The notes below the pieces were generated by a model. The model was not told where the DNA came from, searched no databases, and saw only the letters and a program-made list of their open reading frames with translations. Positions 9,303 through 17,628 of a stretch of 64,000 nt of DNA are shown here, in pieces (position 1 is the stretch's first letter; the number at the start of each line of letters is the position of its first letter). The stretch covers positions 496,001 through 560,000 of the forward strand of contig NZ_JAOYFC010000002.1 of NCBI RefSeq assembly GCF_025802015.1, read 5' to 3'. The position numbers and the translations under genes were made by a program. This DNA comes from Falsihalocynthiibacter halioticoli. GTDB lineage: Bacteria > Pseudomonadota > Alphaproteobacteria > Rhodobacterales > Rhodobacteraceae.

Positions 9303-9412
9303 CGCCCCAAGAAGCCAAACTCACGTTTCACAAATTCGGCAGCAACGAAAATCCCCCTTCCCTGTCAGCGAACAACCTGAAACAATATAGTTTTAAAGAA
9401 CCGCGAATACCT

Positions 9413-11281
9413 ATGAGCAGCTTTCTATTTCAAGCCACGATCTATCTTGGTGCGGCCGTCATCGCTGTACCCGTTGCCATGCGACTCGGGCTTGGGTCTG
9501 TGCTTGGGTATTTGTTTGCGGGGATTGTGATCGGGCCACTGCTCGGACTTGTCGGATCGGAAACGCAAAGCCTTCAGCATTTCGCCGAATTTGGCGTTGT
9601 GATGATGCTGTTCCTGATTGGCCTTGAACTTGAACCCCGCAAGCTCTGGGAGATGCGGCACAGGTTGATTGGCCTCGGCGGATTACAAATCACACTGACC
9701 GCCGCCGCCGTAACCGGCGCGACTTATGCGCTCGGGTTTGACTGGCCGATTGCGCTCGCGGTTGGCTTAACGATGTCTCTTTCCTCAACGGCCATTGTGT
9801 TGCAAACACTGAATGAAAAGAAGCTCATGTCATCTAGCGGTGGGCGAAGTAGCTTTTCGGTTCTGCTCACGCAAGATATCGCCGTCATCCCCATTCTGGC
9901 ATTCCTGCCCCTGCTGGCGCTGAGCGGCATTCACAATGAAACTGCGGGTGGCCACGGCGCAGAGGCCCAAGACGCTGGCCCGTTCGCGCAGATACTAAAC
10001 TGGTTTCAAGCTCTTCCCCCGCTCGCGACAACCTCGCTAACAATACTCGCCGTTGTCTTGATTATCCTTGGCGGGATTTACCTAACACGGCCTCTGTTCC
10101 GCTATATCCATGGCTCGCACTTGCCAGAGATGTATACGGCACTTTCACTGCTGATTGTGATCGCCATTGCCTGTATTATGCTTGTAGTTGGTCTTTCACC
10201 AGCGCTTGGCGCTTTCCTTGCAGGCGTGGTTCTGGCCAACTCAGAATTCCGCCACCAACTCGAGAGCGATATCGAACCGTTTAAAGGACTTTTGCTAGGC
10301 CTGTTTTTCATCACGGTTGGGGCTGGGATCAACTTTGGCGTATTGTTCGGTGCGCCGCTCCAAATCCTCTCATTCACCCTCGCAATTATTCTGATCAAAG
10401 GCAGCATTCTCTTTGTAATCGGATACATCTTCCGCTTGCGTGGGCGTGATCTTTGGCTCTTCACGCTCGGTTTGGCGCAAGCTGGTGAATTCGGGTTTGT
10501 TATTGCGAGCTTTGCAATTCAGCGGAATGTTTTGCCGACGGACCTAACAGAGCAACTTTTGCTCGTGATTGCTCTGTCGATGCTCGCGACACCGCTTTTG
10601 TTTCTCCTCTATGAGGCGATCTCCAAACGACACAAAGATTCACCCGCCGCACAGCAGGAAGCGGACGAAATCGACGAGCAACACCCGATTATTATCGCTG
10701 GTATTGGCCGTTTCGGGCAGGTGGTCACGCGCCTCGTTCAATCCGCCGGGTACAAAACCACAGTACTTGACCACAATCTTTCGACCGTAGAAGTGATGCG
10801 GAAGTTCGGCTTCAAAGGTTTTTTCGGCGATCCAACGCGTCCGGAAATTCTACATGCAGCAGGGCTCGACACGGCGCGGGTTCTTGTGGTGGCGCTTGAT
10901 GATCGAGACGCGGCGCTTCAGTTAGTGAAATTTGCGCGCAAGCAGCGGCCTGACCTTCATATCATCGCGCGCGCTTATGACCGCGGCGAGGTTTATCGAC
11001 TCTATGCGGCTGGTGCGAATGACATTGTTCGGGAAGTCTTTGACAGCAGCCTTCGCGCTGGCCGGTACGTATTGGAGAATATCGGATTTACCGAATACGA
11101 AGCGGCCGAGGCCGAGCAAGCCTTCTACAAATACGACCGCACAAGCATCCGCGAGCTTGCCGCCCTATTTGATCCCGATATTCCATCCTCTGAGAACAAG
11201 CCATATATCGAGCGCTCCAAAGAGCTCGCCAAAGACTTCGAGGCTGAACTTCTGGCATCCCGTGAAAAGGGCGGCTCCTAA
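9413..11281 (+). CDS. CPA2 family monovalent cation:proton antiporter with RCK domain
   Basis: A 622-residue KefB/KefC-like inner-membrane antiporter. Residues 1-405 hold about 12-13 transmembrane helices, including SLSSTAIVLQTL and LGAFLAGVVLANSEFRHQLE, typical of Na+/H+ exchanger domains; FFITVGAGINF is another family signature. Residues from about 424 are a TrkA-N/RCK nucleotide-binding domain (IIAGIGRFGQVVTRLV; GDPTRPEILHAAGL). Kef proteins export K+ in exchange for H+ and are gated by glutathione adducts or NAD(H); no kefF/kefG ancillary gene is adjacent, so the gating ligand is not shown. The TAA stop overlaps the stop codon of the convergent cobT by four bases. Confidence 0.92.
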   Translation: MSSFLFQATIYLGAAVIAVPVAMRLGLGSVLGYLFAGIVIGPLLGLVGSETQSLQHFAEFGVVMMLFLIGLELEPRKLWEMRHRLIGLGGLQITLTAAAVTGATYALGFDWPIALAVGLTMSLSSTAIVLQTLNEKKLMSSSGGRSSFSVLLTQDIAVIPILAFLPLLALSGIHNETAGGHGAEAQDAGPFAQILNWFQALPPLATTSLTILAVVLIILGGIYLTRPLFRYIHGSHLPEMYTALSLLIVIAIACIMLVVGLSPALGAFLAGVVLANSEFRHQLESDIEPFKGLLLGLFFITVGAGINFGVLFGAPLQILSFTLAIILIKGSILFVIGYIFRLRGRDLWLFTLGLAQAGEFGFVIASFAIQRNVLPTDLTEQLLLVIALSMLATPLLFLLYEAISKRHKDSPAAQQEADEIDEQHPIIIAGIGRFGQVVTRLVQSAGYKTTVLDHNLSTVEVMRKFGFKGFFGDPTRPEILHAAGLDTARVLVVALDDRDAALQLVKFARKQRPDLHIIARAYDRGEVYRLYAAGANDIVREVFDSSLRAGRYVLENIGFTEYEAAEAEQAFYKYDRTSIRELAALFDPDIPSSENKPYIERSKELAKDFEAELLASREKGGS

Positions 11282-12294
11282 CCCGCAGCCACGCCAGCTT
11301 CGGCAAAGGTCATCATCCCGCTGTGACACGCCACAGCGCCTTTGAGAACGCCAATTGCCAGAGCGGCACCTGATCCTTCGCCAAGGCGCATTCCAACTGA
11401 GATCAGGGGCTCCTTGCCGAGATTCTTAAGGACCTGACCATGCGCGCCCTCCGCAGACAAATGTCCCGCGACAGCATGATCCAATGCGCCTGATACTGCA
11501 TGCTCAAGCGTCGCTGCCGCTGCACAACAGATGAACCCGTCTAGAATGACAGGAATGCCCTCCACACGTGCCCGCGCGATTGCGCCCGCCATTCCCGCAA
11601 GCTCTCTCCCGCCTAGACACCGAAGAGCCTCAAGCGAGTCCTGAGCTGCCTTTGGATGTTGTTGCAGCCCCTCTGCAACGACCTCTGTTTTTGCCTTTAG
11701 AGCCGCATCATCAACACCAGTGCCGCGACCGGTCCAATCTGCGGCCTCTCCGCCAAACAGCGCAGCTGCAATTGCCGAAGCAGATGTCGTGTTACCAATT
11801 CCCATCTCGCCCGTCACAAGCAGGTCCGCTTCCGGGTTTACCGCATTCCAGCCCGCAACCAATGCCTCGACCAACTCCGCCTCGCTCATTGCGGGCGCTT
11901 TGGTGAAATCTTCGGTTGGGCGATCAAGCTCCAGCGCGCAAACATCCATAGATGCTCCGAACGCCTTTGAAAGCTGATTGATTGCCGCGCCACCATGTTC
12001 AAAGTTCGCAACCATCTGCACAGTTACTTCCGGTGGAAAGGCAGAAACACCACGCGCGGCAACGCCGTGATTTCCCGCAAAAATGATAACTTGCGGGTTG
12101 GTAATTTCGGGCTTTGGCGTTCCGCGCCAACCCGCGTACCAAATCGCCAAATCTTCAAGTCGACCCAATGCGCCCTGCGGCTTCGTCAACTGGGCGTTAC
12201 GCTCTTCCGCACCTGCAATTGCCGCCTGATCCGGTCCTGCTGCATTTTGGAGTAGTGATTTAAACTCGGAGATCGAAGAGAAAGCAGCGGTCAT
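11278..12294 (-). CDS. cobT: nicotinate-nucleotide--dimethylbenzimidazole phosphoribosyltransferase
   Basis: Makes alpha-ribazole phosphate from nicotinate mononucleotide and 5,6-dimethylbenzimidazole for the lower ligand of cobalamin. The 338-residue length is normal. Signature segments are PQGALGRLEDLAIWYAGWRG near the N-terminus, IFAGNHGVAARGVSAFPPEV, GEMGIGNTTSASAI, and VGMRLGEGSGAALAIGVLKG, whose Glu is the expected catalytic base. It is divergent from cobS (81 bases between start codons), forming the nucleotide-loop assembly pair. I searched the short divergent region for a cobalamin riboswitch and did not see room or the conserved B12 box. Confidence 0.95.
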   Translation of the reverse strand: MTAAFSSISEFKSLLQNAAGPDQAAIAGAEERNAQLTKPQGALGRLEDLAIWYAGWRGTPKPEITNPQVIIFAGNHGVAARGVSAFPPEVTVQMVANFEHGGAAINQLSKAFGASMDVCALELDRPTEDFTKAPAMSEAELVEALVAGWNAVNPEADLLVTGEMGIGNTTSASAIAAALFGGEAADWTGRGTGVDDAALKAKTEVVAEGLQQHPKAAQDSLEALRCLGGRELAGMAGAIARARVEGIPVILDGFICCAAAATLEHAVSGALDHAVAGHLSAEGAHGQVLKNLGKEPLISVGMRLGEGSGAALAIGVLKGAVACHSGMMTFAEAGVAAG

Positions 12295-12375
12295 TTTTTA
12301 TCCTATTATTGCAGGCGGTCTTCACAGTGTTTACGCTTTGCCCAAAAGATGGAATGCGACAGAAAGGACAGATCA

Positions 12376-13149
12376 ATGTCTCTCGGCGACAAGCACATCA
12401 TACAAGGCAACGATATCCTGTTTGCTCTAGGGTTCTTAAGCCGCCTCCCCGTTCAGGTAAACACAGAAGCCGCACAAGCACGCGGCGCTGCGGCTGCTTG
12501 GGCCTATCCCGTTGCTGGTGCCGTGATTGGGTTTATTGCTGTCCTTGCTGGCGCTCTGGCTGGATTGCTCGCACTTCCGGAATATGCGGTTTCTGCGGTG
12601 ATCCTTGCAACGCTGATAATGTTGTCTGGCGCACTCCACGAAGATGGGCTTGCCGATGCGTTCGACGGGCTCTGGGGTGCTTATGACGCAGAGAACCGCC
12701 TTTTGATAATGAAAGACAGCCGCGTTGGCACGTATGGGGTTCTGGCGCTCGGGCTTACGCTAATTACCAAGTTTGCCTTGATCCATGCGCTTGTTTCAAG
12801 CGGCGCAGCACTCTCGATTGTTGGAGTTGCTGCACTTAGCCGCGCACCCATGGTCATGATCATGTCTGCCATTCCAAATGCACGCCGCGATGGCATTTCA
12901 AGAAACGTTGGTCGGCCGCAAACCGAAACTGCTCTGCTTGCAATAATCGCAGGCATTTCGATTTCATTCCTATTTTCCGGACCGCTCGCTATGCTTCATG
13001 GTGTTGTGCTCATAACCTGCGCCTCCGCAGTGCTGGCCTATGTCGCTCAACAAAAGATTGGCGGTCAAACCGGAGATATCCTAGGCGCTTCTCAGCAGAT
13101 ATCCGAGGTCATCCTACTTGCAACCTGCGTCACCGCATTTGCCGTTTAG
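12376..13149 (+). CDS. cobS: adenosylcobinamide-GDP ribazoletransferase (cobalamin synthase)
   Basis: Joins adenosylcobinamide-GDP with alpha-ribazole (phosphate) in the inner membrane, the last step of cobalamin assembly. The 257-residue protein starts FALGFLSRLPVQVN, carries the Mg-binding LHEDGLADAFDGLWG near residue 82, and has about six hydrophobic helices (for example AVIGFIAVLAGALAGLLAL). I use ATG 12376 (MSLGDKHII) because AGAAAGGA lies just upstream; an in-frame ATG at 12349 lacks one. The gene ends 5 bases before a terminator-like hairpin shared with convergent carD. CobU/CobP and CobC are not in the window. Confidence 0.94.
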   Translation: MSLGDKHIIQGNDILFALGFLSRLPVQVNTEAAQARGAAAAWAYPVAGAVIGFIAVLAGALAGLLALPEYAVSAVILATLIMLSGALHEDGLADAFDGLWGAYDAENRLLIMKDSRVGTYGVLALGLTLITKFALIHALVSSGAALSIVGVAALSRAPMVMIMSAIPNARRDGISRNVGRPQTETALLAIIAGISISFLFSGPLAMLHGVVLITCASAVLAYVAQQKIGGQTGDILGASQQISEVILLATCVTAFAV

Positions 13150-13152
13150 GCA

Positions 13153-13188
13153 CAAAAAAACGCGCCCACGATATAAGGGGCGCGTTCA
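13153..13188 (-). terminator. intrinsic terminator of carD
   Basis: A GC-rich stem (AACGCGCCC / GGGGCGCGTT, about 9 bp) lies between the convergent cobS and carD genes. Read on the minus strand it is followed by seven T, a textbook Rho-independent terminator 20 bases after the carD stop. It may also slow plus-strand transcription leaving cobS. Confidence 0.8.
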
Positions 13189-13207
13189 AATTCAATAGAA
13201 AGCTGTC

Positions 13208-13717
13208 TTAGGCCGCGCGCGACATCAGATAATCGCCTATCTCTTTTTGCGCGCTCTCTTCACCATCGCCAGCAACGGCAGCAACTTCGCGTGTCAGACG
13301 CTCAAGTGCAGCTTCATAAAGCTGACGCTCGGAATAGCTTTGCTCGCGCTGGTCGTCTGTGCGGTGAAGATCACGAACAACCTCTGCAATCGCAATCAGG
13401 TCACCAGAGTTGATCTTTTGCTCATACTCCTGCGCACGACGAGACCACATGGCGCGTTTAACTTTGGCTTTGCCCTTTAGGGTCGTCATGGCGCGCGAAA
13501 CGATATCCGGCGAACTAAGCGCCCGCATACCGACTTCGGTTGCCTTATGCGTTGGAACGCGCAATGTCATTTTGTCTTTCTCGAATGAGATCACAAAAAG
13601 CTCAAGCTGGATTCCGGCAATTTCTTGTTCTTCGATGTTGACGATCTGCCCGACACCGTGGGCAGGGTAGACAACATATTCGTTAGGGCGAAAGTCAAGT
13701 TTCTTCGATTTGCTCAT
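13208..13717 (-). CDS. carD: CarD family transcriptional regulator
   Basis: CarD-type proteins bind the RNA polymerase beta subunit and promoter DNA and stabilise open complexes, especially at promoters lacking a good -35 element. The 169-residue product opens with the Tudor-like RNAP-interaction domain (FRPNEYVVYPAHGVGQIVNI), followed by LRVPTHKATEVGMRALS and the helical DNA-binding half containing WSRRAQEYEQKINSGD and EAALERLTREVA. Length fits the alphaproteobacterial form. Start ATG 13717 (MSKSKKLDF) has AAGGAAG upstream; an in-frame ATG at 13753 is less likely. The leader contains a terminator-like hairpin and a candidate -10 box (separate entries). Confidence 0.94.
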   Translation of the reverse strand: MSKSKKLDFRPNEYVVYPAHGVGQIVNIEEQEIAGIQLELFVISFEKDKMTLRVPTHKATEVGMRALSSPDIVSRAMTTLKGKAKVKRAMWSRRAQEYEQKINSGDLIAIAEVVRDLHRTDDQREQSYSERQLYEAALERLTREVAAVAGDGEESAQKEIGDYLMSRAA

Positions 13718-13817
13718 GCAGCGAACTTCCTTACTTGGCGTTTGGGCATCCAACCCGATATCTCAGCGACAAAAAATTCCACCGGAGCAAGCACTCCGCT
13801 GAACCTCGTATCTCTAA

Positions 13818-13856
13818 GAAGAAAAAGGCCCGAACACTTGCGTGCTGGGCGGGCGA
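13818..13856 (-). terminator. terminator-like hairpin in the carD leader
   Basis: On the minus strand, GCCCG at 13854-13850 pairs with CGGGC at 13832-13828, with an inner CAC-GCAA-GTG mini-stem, and the structure is followed by CTTTTTCTTCTT. It lies about 100 bases before the carD start and 170 after the fdxA stop. It is either the terminator of the helicase-S4-fdxA operon or a leader attenuator of carD; the sequence alone cannot decide. Confidence 0.55.
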
Positions 13857-13886
13857 CTTCGGGACACCATCAATATATACCCTAAT

Positions 13887-13892
13887 ATTATA
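13887..13892 (-). promoter_or_regulatory. candidate -10 element for carD
   Basis: The minus strand reads TATAAT, a perfect -10 hexamer, preceded by TGG, in an otherwise AT-rich patch of the 308-base gap between fdxA and carD. The hexamer 17 bases upstream (TTTTCT) is a poor -35 match. If used, the transcript would have a leader of about 160 bases that includes the terminator-like hairpin. Nothing else was found in this gap. Confidence 0.35.
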
Positions 13893-14025
13893 CCAGAAAA
13901 TGCAGGTGCAGAAAAGTGGCCCGATTCATACCGGAGCATTCAATGAAAACCATTGAATAACAACGCGCTACCCGCAGCAACGCAAGTCGCCTTCTCCGAA
14001 TATCACGCCCAAAGTCGAATCAGGC

Positions 14026-14364
14026 TTAACTGCCTTCGCCCGGCTTCTCGGAGAAGTATTTCTCAAGCTTACCCTCTTCGCCGTCACGCTCTTCGGCTTC
14101 AGGAAGCTGATCTTTCTTGGCAATGATAACTGGCCAGAGTTCCGCGTATTTACGGTTGAACTCAACCCATTGCTCGGTGTCAGGCTCGGTATCAGGGCGA
14201 ATGGCGTCCGCAGGGCATTCCGGCTCGCACACACCACAATCAATACACTCATCCGGATGGATGACGAGCATATTCTCTCCCTCATAGAAGCAATCTACAG
14301 GGCAGACTTCGACACAGTCGGTATATTTGCAGGCGATGCAGGCGTCATTGACGATATAGGTCAT
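14026..14364 (-). CDS. fdxA: ferredoxin, 7Fe-8S (FdxA type)
   Basis: A 112-residue electron carrier. The first cluster motif is CIACKYTDCVEVCPVDCFYE and the second CIDCGVCEPECP, giving one [3Fe-4S] and one [4Fe-4S] cluster as in Azotobacter FdI-type proteins; the C-terminal extension (WPVIIAKKDQLPEA) is typical of the alphaproteobacterial FdxA family. It is third in an apparent operon after the helicase and the S4 protein, 32 bases from the latter. The fdxA-carD neighbourhood is widely conserved in alphaproteobacteria. Redox partners are not evident here. Confidence 0.95.
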   Translation of the reverse strand: MTYIVNDACIACKYTDCVEVCPVDCFYEGENMLVIHPDECIDCGVCEPECPADAIRPDTEPDTEQWVEFNRKYAELWPVIIAKKDQLPEAEERDGEEGKLEKYFSEKPGEGS

Positions 14365-14396
14365 GCGAACACTCGTTTTCTTGTTTCGGCCCTTTG

Positions 14397-14813
14397 CTAT
14401 TCCAGTGCGCGTGATCTTTCAAGCATTTGGCGGCGGGAAAGGATGCTTTTGCGACGTTCCTTTTTGGTTGGTCGCCCTTTTCCTTCAAATTTTGGCGCGG
14501 CTGGAACAGTTTTCTCGCTATGGGCGGGGGGTTTTTCCTGAACAGGTGTTAAATCTTCGTACAGAGCCTGTGCTTCTGGCGCAGGGCCGCGCCGCTCCGA
14601 AAGTGCGGCGATGCGAACAACCCGAATACGTTTAGCCTGCGGGAAGGTTAATGTGTCTCCCACGCTAACGGCATGGGACGCTTTGGATATTTTCTGGCCA
14701 TCCACGCGAAGATGGCCGCCCGTCACAACCTTGGTGGCGAGGCTGCGGGTTTTGAAAAACCGCGCGTGCCAGAGCCACTTGTCGATGCGAAGTTTGGGCG
14801 GCGCATCACTCAT
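14397..14813 (-). CDS. S4-domain RNA-binding protein, HslR-like
   Basis: A 138-residue basic protein with an N-terminal S4 domain (LRIDKWLWHARFFKTRSLAT, then GGHLRVDGQKISKASHAV), as in heat-shock protein Hsp15/HslR, which binds stalled 50S subunits carrying nascent chain-tRNA. The C-terminal half is lysine/arginine-rich (KFEGKGRPTKKERRKS). It starts 4 bases after the stop of the large helicase, implying translational coupling, and both act on RNA, so a shared ribosome-rescue or RNA-processing role is plausible but unproven. Longer than S4-only proteins because of the basic tail. Confidence 0.88.
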   Translation of the reverse strand: MSDAPPKLRIDKWLWHARFFKTRSLATKVVTGGHLRVDGQKISKASHAVSVGDTLTFPQAKRIRVVRIAALSERRGPAPEAQALYEDLTPVQEKPPAHSEKTVPAAPKFEGKGRPTKKERRKSILSRRQMLERSRALE

Positions 14814-14817
14814 ATGG

Positions 14818-17586
14818 TTACTTCTGATCCTTTAACCCCATGAGAGCCGCCGCAAAGGGATTATCCGGATCAATGGCTTTTTCTTTTTTGGGAGGTCGTG
14901 CCTGGAAGCTCTTGGCTCCTTGCGGTTTGCCACCCTTCTTGCCACCGGGTTTGCCACGTTTTCCACTTGGCTTGCCGCGCGGCTTCTCACCATCGCGCTG
15001 AGGACGACGGTTGTTGCGTGCCTTAGGGGCCCAGGTAAATGTATAGAAAACCTCAAGCTCCGCCTCTTCAGAACCCGCATCTTTTTGAGCTTCGGCATCC
15101 GCTGGTGCATCTACAGCAGCGTCGCCTTCTGGCGCGGCGTCTTCCGCTTTTGCCTCTTCAGCGGCTGGTGTATCTTCGGCTTTCGGTTCAGCAACTTGCG
15201 GCGCGGCCTTAACCTTCTCCCGCTCGCCTTTTTCAGCCTTATACCCAAGACCAGTCAAAAGAGCTGCGAATTGTTCCAGCGTCATACCCGTGATTGAGAG
15301 CATATCCGGCGTTGCCTCAAACCCGCCGCGGCTATCTTCTGTGCGAAGCAGATCGGCAAGGCGTTCGAGCATATCAATACGGATCGCGCGCTCTCCGGCG
15401 TTGCGGTAACCAGACATCGAATCCGTCCCTTCAGGGGCAGATGTGTCGACCGGAATTGTCACCAAACCGGGGGGCGGGCTTTCTGGGAACTCGCCCAGAC
15501 CTTTAGAAAGGGACCAAAGCACCAAACGCAGCCGTGTTGGCGCGGGCTTAAGGAGCAAAGGCATAAAGATAGTAAACTGACCAAAACGCACCCCATGCTT
15601 GCGCAATGCGCCGCGGGCATCTTGATCAAGTTCTTTAACTTCGCCAGCGATCTGCTCGCGTGGAATGATGCCGAGGTTCTCAACAAGGCGGAACGCAAAT
15701 CCGCGCGCAAGCCCCGTGAGCGTTTCATCCTTGCTCATAGCGAGCAGCGGCTCATACAGCGTTGCAACTTTGCGGTCGATGAAATGCTGAAGACGGCGCG
15801 TTACTTTTTGGGCAACGTCGGGGCCGGCCTCTTCGTCAACAAAAGCCTCGACCTGTGGTTTGAGCGGGTCAGAACCGGCAACTAGCTTGCCAAGCGCATG
15901 CTCACCCCACATCAAGCCGCCTTGCTCGGTGAAGTCGATCTCTGTGTCGGGTGCGTTATAAAAGCGGTCAGCGCGCAGATGGAATTCCGGCGCAAGGGCT
16001 TGCAAGCTTGCGGCACGCAGCGTTTTCGCCTCGTCCGGTGTAGAGCTCTTGTCCTGACTGAATCGAAAGCCCTCGAGCTTTCCTACAAATTGCCCCTCAA
16101 CGAGCACTTCACCCTTGTCGTTAACTTCGGCCACAAGGCCCTCCTTCTGCTTCAACCGCCGCAACAATACACTTGTACGCCGGTCAACAAATCTTTGCGT
16201 AAGCGCTCCGTGAAGCGCATCTGATAGTCGGTCTTCTACAGCGCGCGTCACCCCGCGCCAATGGCTTTCGTCATCCAGCCAGCCTTTTCGCTGAGCAACA
16301 TATGTCCAAGTGCGGATATAGGCCAATCTTTTTGACAAAGTGTCAATGTCACCATCCGTTCGGTCAATTCTCTTAACCTGCCGTGCAAGCCAATCATCTG
16401 GCACGCGGTTCACGTCCTGAAGGAAACCGAAGATCTTTTCCAGCAGCCCGCTATGCTCGCCATGGCTGATACCACGGAAATCCGGTATTCGGCACACATC
16501 CCAAAGCCTACGCACGTCATTTGCATTGCGAATTTGGTCGCGTACATGCGGTAACGCGGTAAGCGTTTTCAGCACACCGAGGTCATCGGCCTCTCTTGCC
16601 TTTATCAATCGCTCATCCGTTGGTGCGGCTTCAAGGCTTCGGATCAGGGCTTCAGCGGTGCCGAACTCAAGGCGGTCATTGCGCCAGTTGAGCTTTTTGA
16701 TCGGGGCGAACTGGTGATTCATGATCGCATTGGCCAGCCCCTCATCAAGCGGCGCGGCCTCACCCGTCACACCAAAGCTGCCATGGCTCATGTGGCGCCC
16801 CGCCCTGCCCGCGATTTGGGCCAGCTCGTTCGGCATGAGCGGACGCATCCGACGGCCATCGAATTTCTCGGTGGCAGAAAAGGCCACATGGTTCACATCA
16901 AGGTTTAGCCCCATGCCGATCGCGTCAGTCGCCACAAGGAAATCCACATCCCCGTTCTGATACATCTCGACCTGCGCGTTGCGGGTACGCGGGCTAAGTG
17001 CGCCCATCACAACCGCTGCACCGCCCTTCTGTCGGCGCAAAAGCTCGGCAATCGCATAGAGATTATCCACCGAAAAGCCAACGATCGCAGAGCGCGCGGG
17101 CATCCGGCTTATCTTCTTGCTGCCTGCATATGTGAGCTCAGAAAGGCGTTCGCGGCGGATAAACTCAACCGGATTGAGCAAATCGGCGATCACACCTCGC
17201 ATTGTATCCGCACCCATGAACAGAGTTTCGTGCAGGCCACGTGCGTTCAGCAATCTATCGGTAAAGACATGTCCGCGCTCTGGGTCGGCACATAGCTGTA
17301 TTTCGTCAACAGCCAGAAAATCACATCCCATTCCTGGCGGCATGGCCTCGACCGTACACACCCAATATTGCGCGCGCGGCGGTACGATGCGCTCTTCGCC
17401 CGTCACCAACGCCACCACCGAAGGCCCGCGAAGGGCAACGATCTTGTCATAGACTTCGCGCGCCAAAAGCCGCAACGGCAGGCCAATAATACCTGTGCGA
17501 TGCGCCAACATACGCTCGATTGCATAGTGGGTTTTGCCCGTATTGGTCGGGCCCAAGATCGCTTTGATCCGAGGCGAATTCGCCAT
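14818..17586 (-). CDS. SUV3-like DExH-box RNA helicase
   Basis: A 922-residue ATP-dependent helicase of the SUPV3L1/SUV3 group. Motif I is LGPTNTGKTHYAIERML at about residues 11-27, motif II is VDEIQLCADPERGHVF, motif VI is QIAGRAGRHMSHGSFGVTG; FVATDAIGMGLN-like sequence (FLVATDAIGMGLNLDVNHV) marks motif V. The C-terminal 150 residues are Ala/Glu-rich then strongly Lys/Arg/Gly-rich, ending with a conserved short NPFAAALMGLKDQ peptide. In mitochondria SUV3 works with an exoribonuclease in RNA decay; bacterial versions are common in alphaproteobacteria but little studied. It heads an operon with the S4 protein and fdxA. No nuclease domain is visible. Confidence 0.92.
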   Translation of the reverse strand: MANSPRIKAILGPTNTGKTHYAIERMLAHRTGIIGLPLRLLAREVYDKIVALRGPSVVALVTGEERIVPPRAQYWVCTVEAMPPGMGCDFLAVDEIQLCADPERGHVFTDRLLNARGLHETLFMGADTMRGVIADLLNPVEFIRRERLSELTYAGSKKISRMPARSAIVGFSVDNLYAIAELLRRQKGGAAVVMGALSPRTRNAQVEMYQNGDVDFLVATDAIGMGLNLDVNHVAFSATEKFDGRRMRPLMPNELAQIAGRAGRHMSHGSFGVTGEAAPLDEGLANAIMNHQFAPIKKLNWRNDRLEFGTAEALIRSLEAAPTDERLIKAREADDLGVLKTLTALPHVRDQIRNANDVRRLWDVCRIPDFRGISHGEHSGLLEKIFGFLQDVNRVPDDWLARQVKRIDRTDGDIDTLSKRLAYIRTWTYVAQRKGWLDDESHWRGVTRAVEDRLSDALHGALTQRFVDRRTSVLLRRLKQKEGLVAEVNDKGEVLVEGQFVGKLEGFRFSQDKSSTPDEAKTLRAASLQALAPEFHLRADRFYNAPDTEIDFTEQGGLMWGEHALGKLVAGSDPLKPQVEAFVDEEAGPDVAQKVTRRLQHFIDRKVATLYEPLLAMSKDETLTGLARGFAFRLVENLGIIPREQIAGEVKELDQDARGALRKHGVRFGQFTIFMPLLLKPAPTRLRLVLWSLSKGLGEFPESPPPGLVTIPVDTSAPEGTDSMSGYRNAGERAIRIDMLERLADLLRTEDSRGGFEATPDMLSITGMTLEQFAALLTGLGYKAEKGEREKVKAAPQVAEPKAEDTPAAEEAKAEDAAPEGDAAVDAPADAEAQKDAGSEEAELEVFYTFTWAPKARNNRRPQRDGEKPRGKPSGKRGKPGGKKGGKPQGAKSFQARPPKKEKAIDPDNPFAAALMGLKDQK

Positions 17587-17628
17587 ATCAATCCGCCTTC
17601 AACTCATCACAGCTAGACTACAGCCGTT

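Noticed and set aside
12295..12375. Cobalamin riboswitch between cobT and cobS
   Set aside because: Only 81 bases, no B12 box or long leader on either side.
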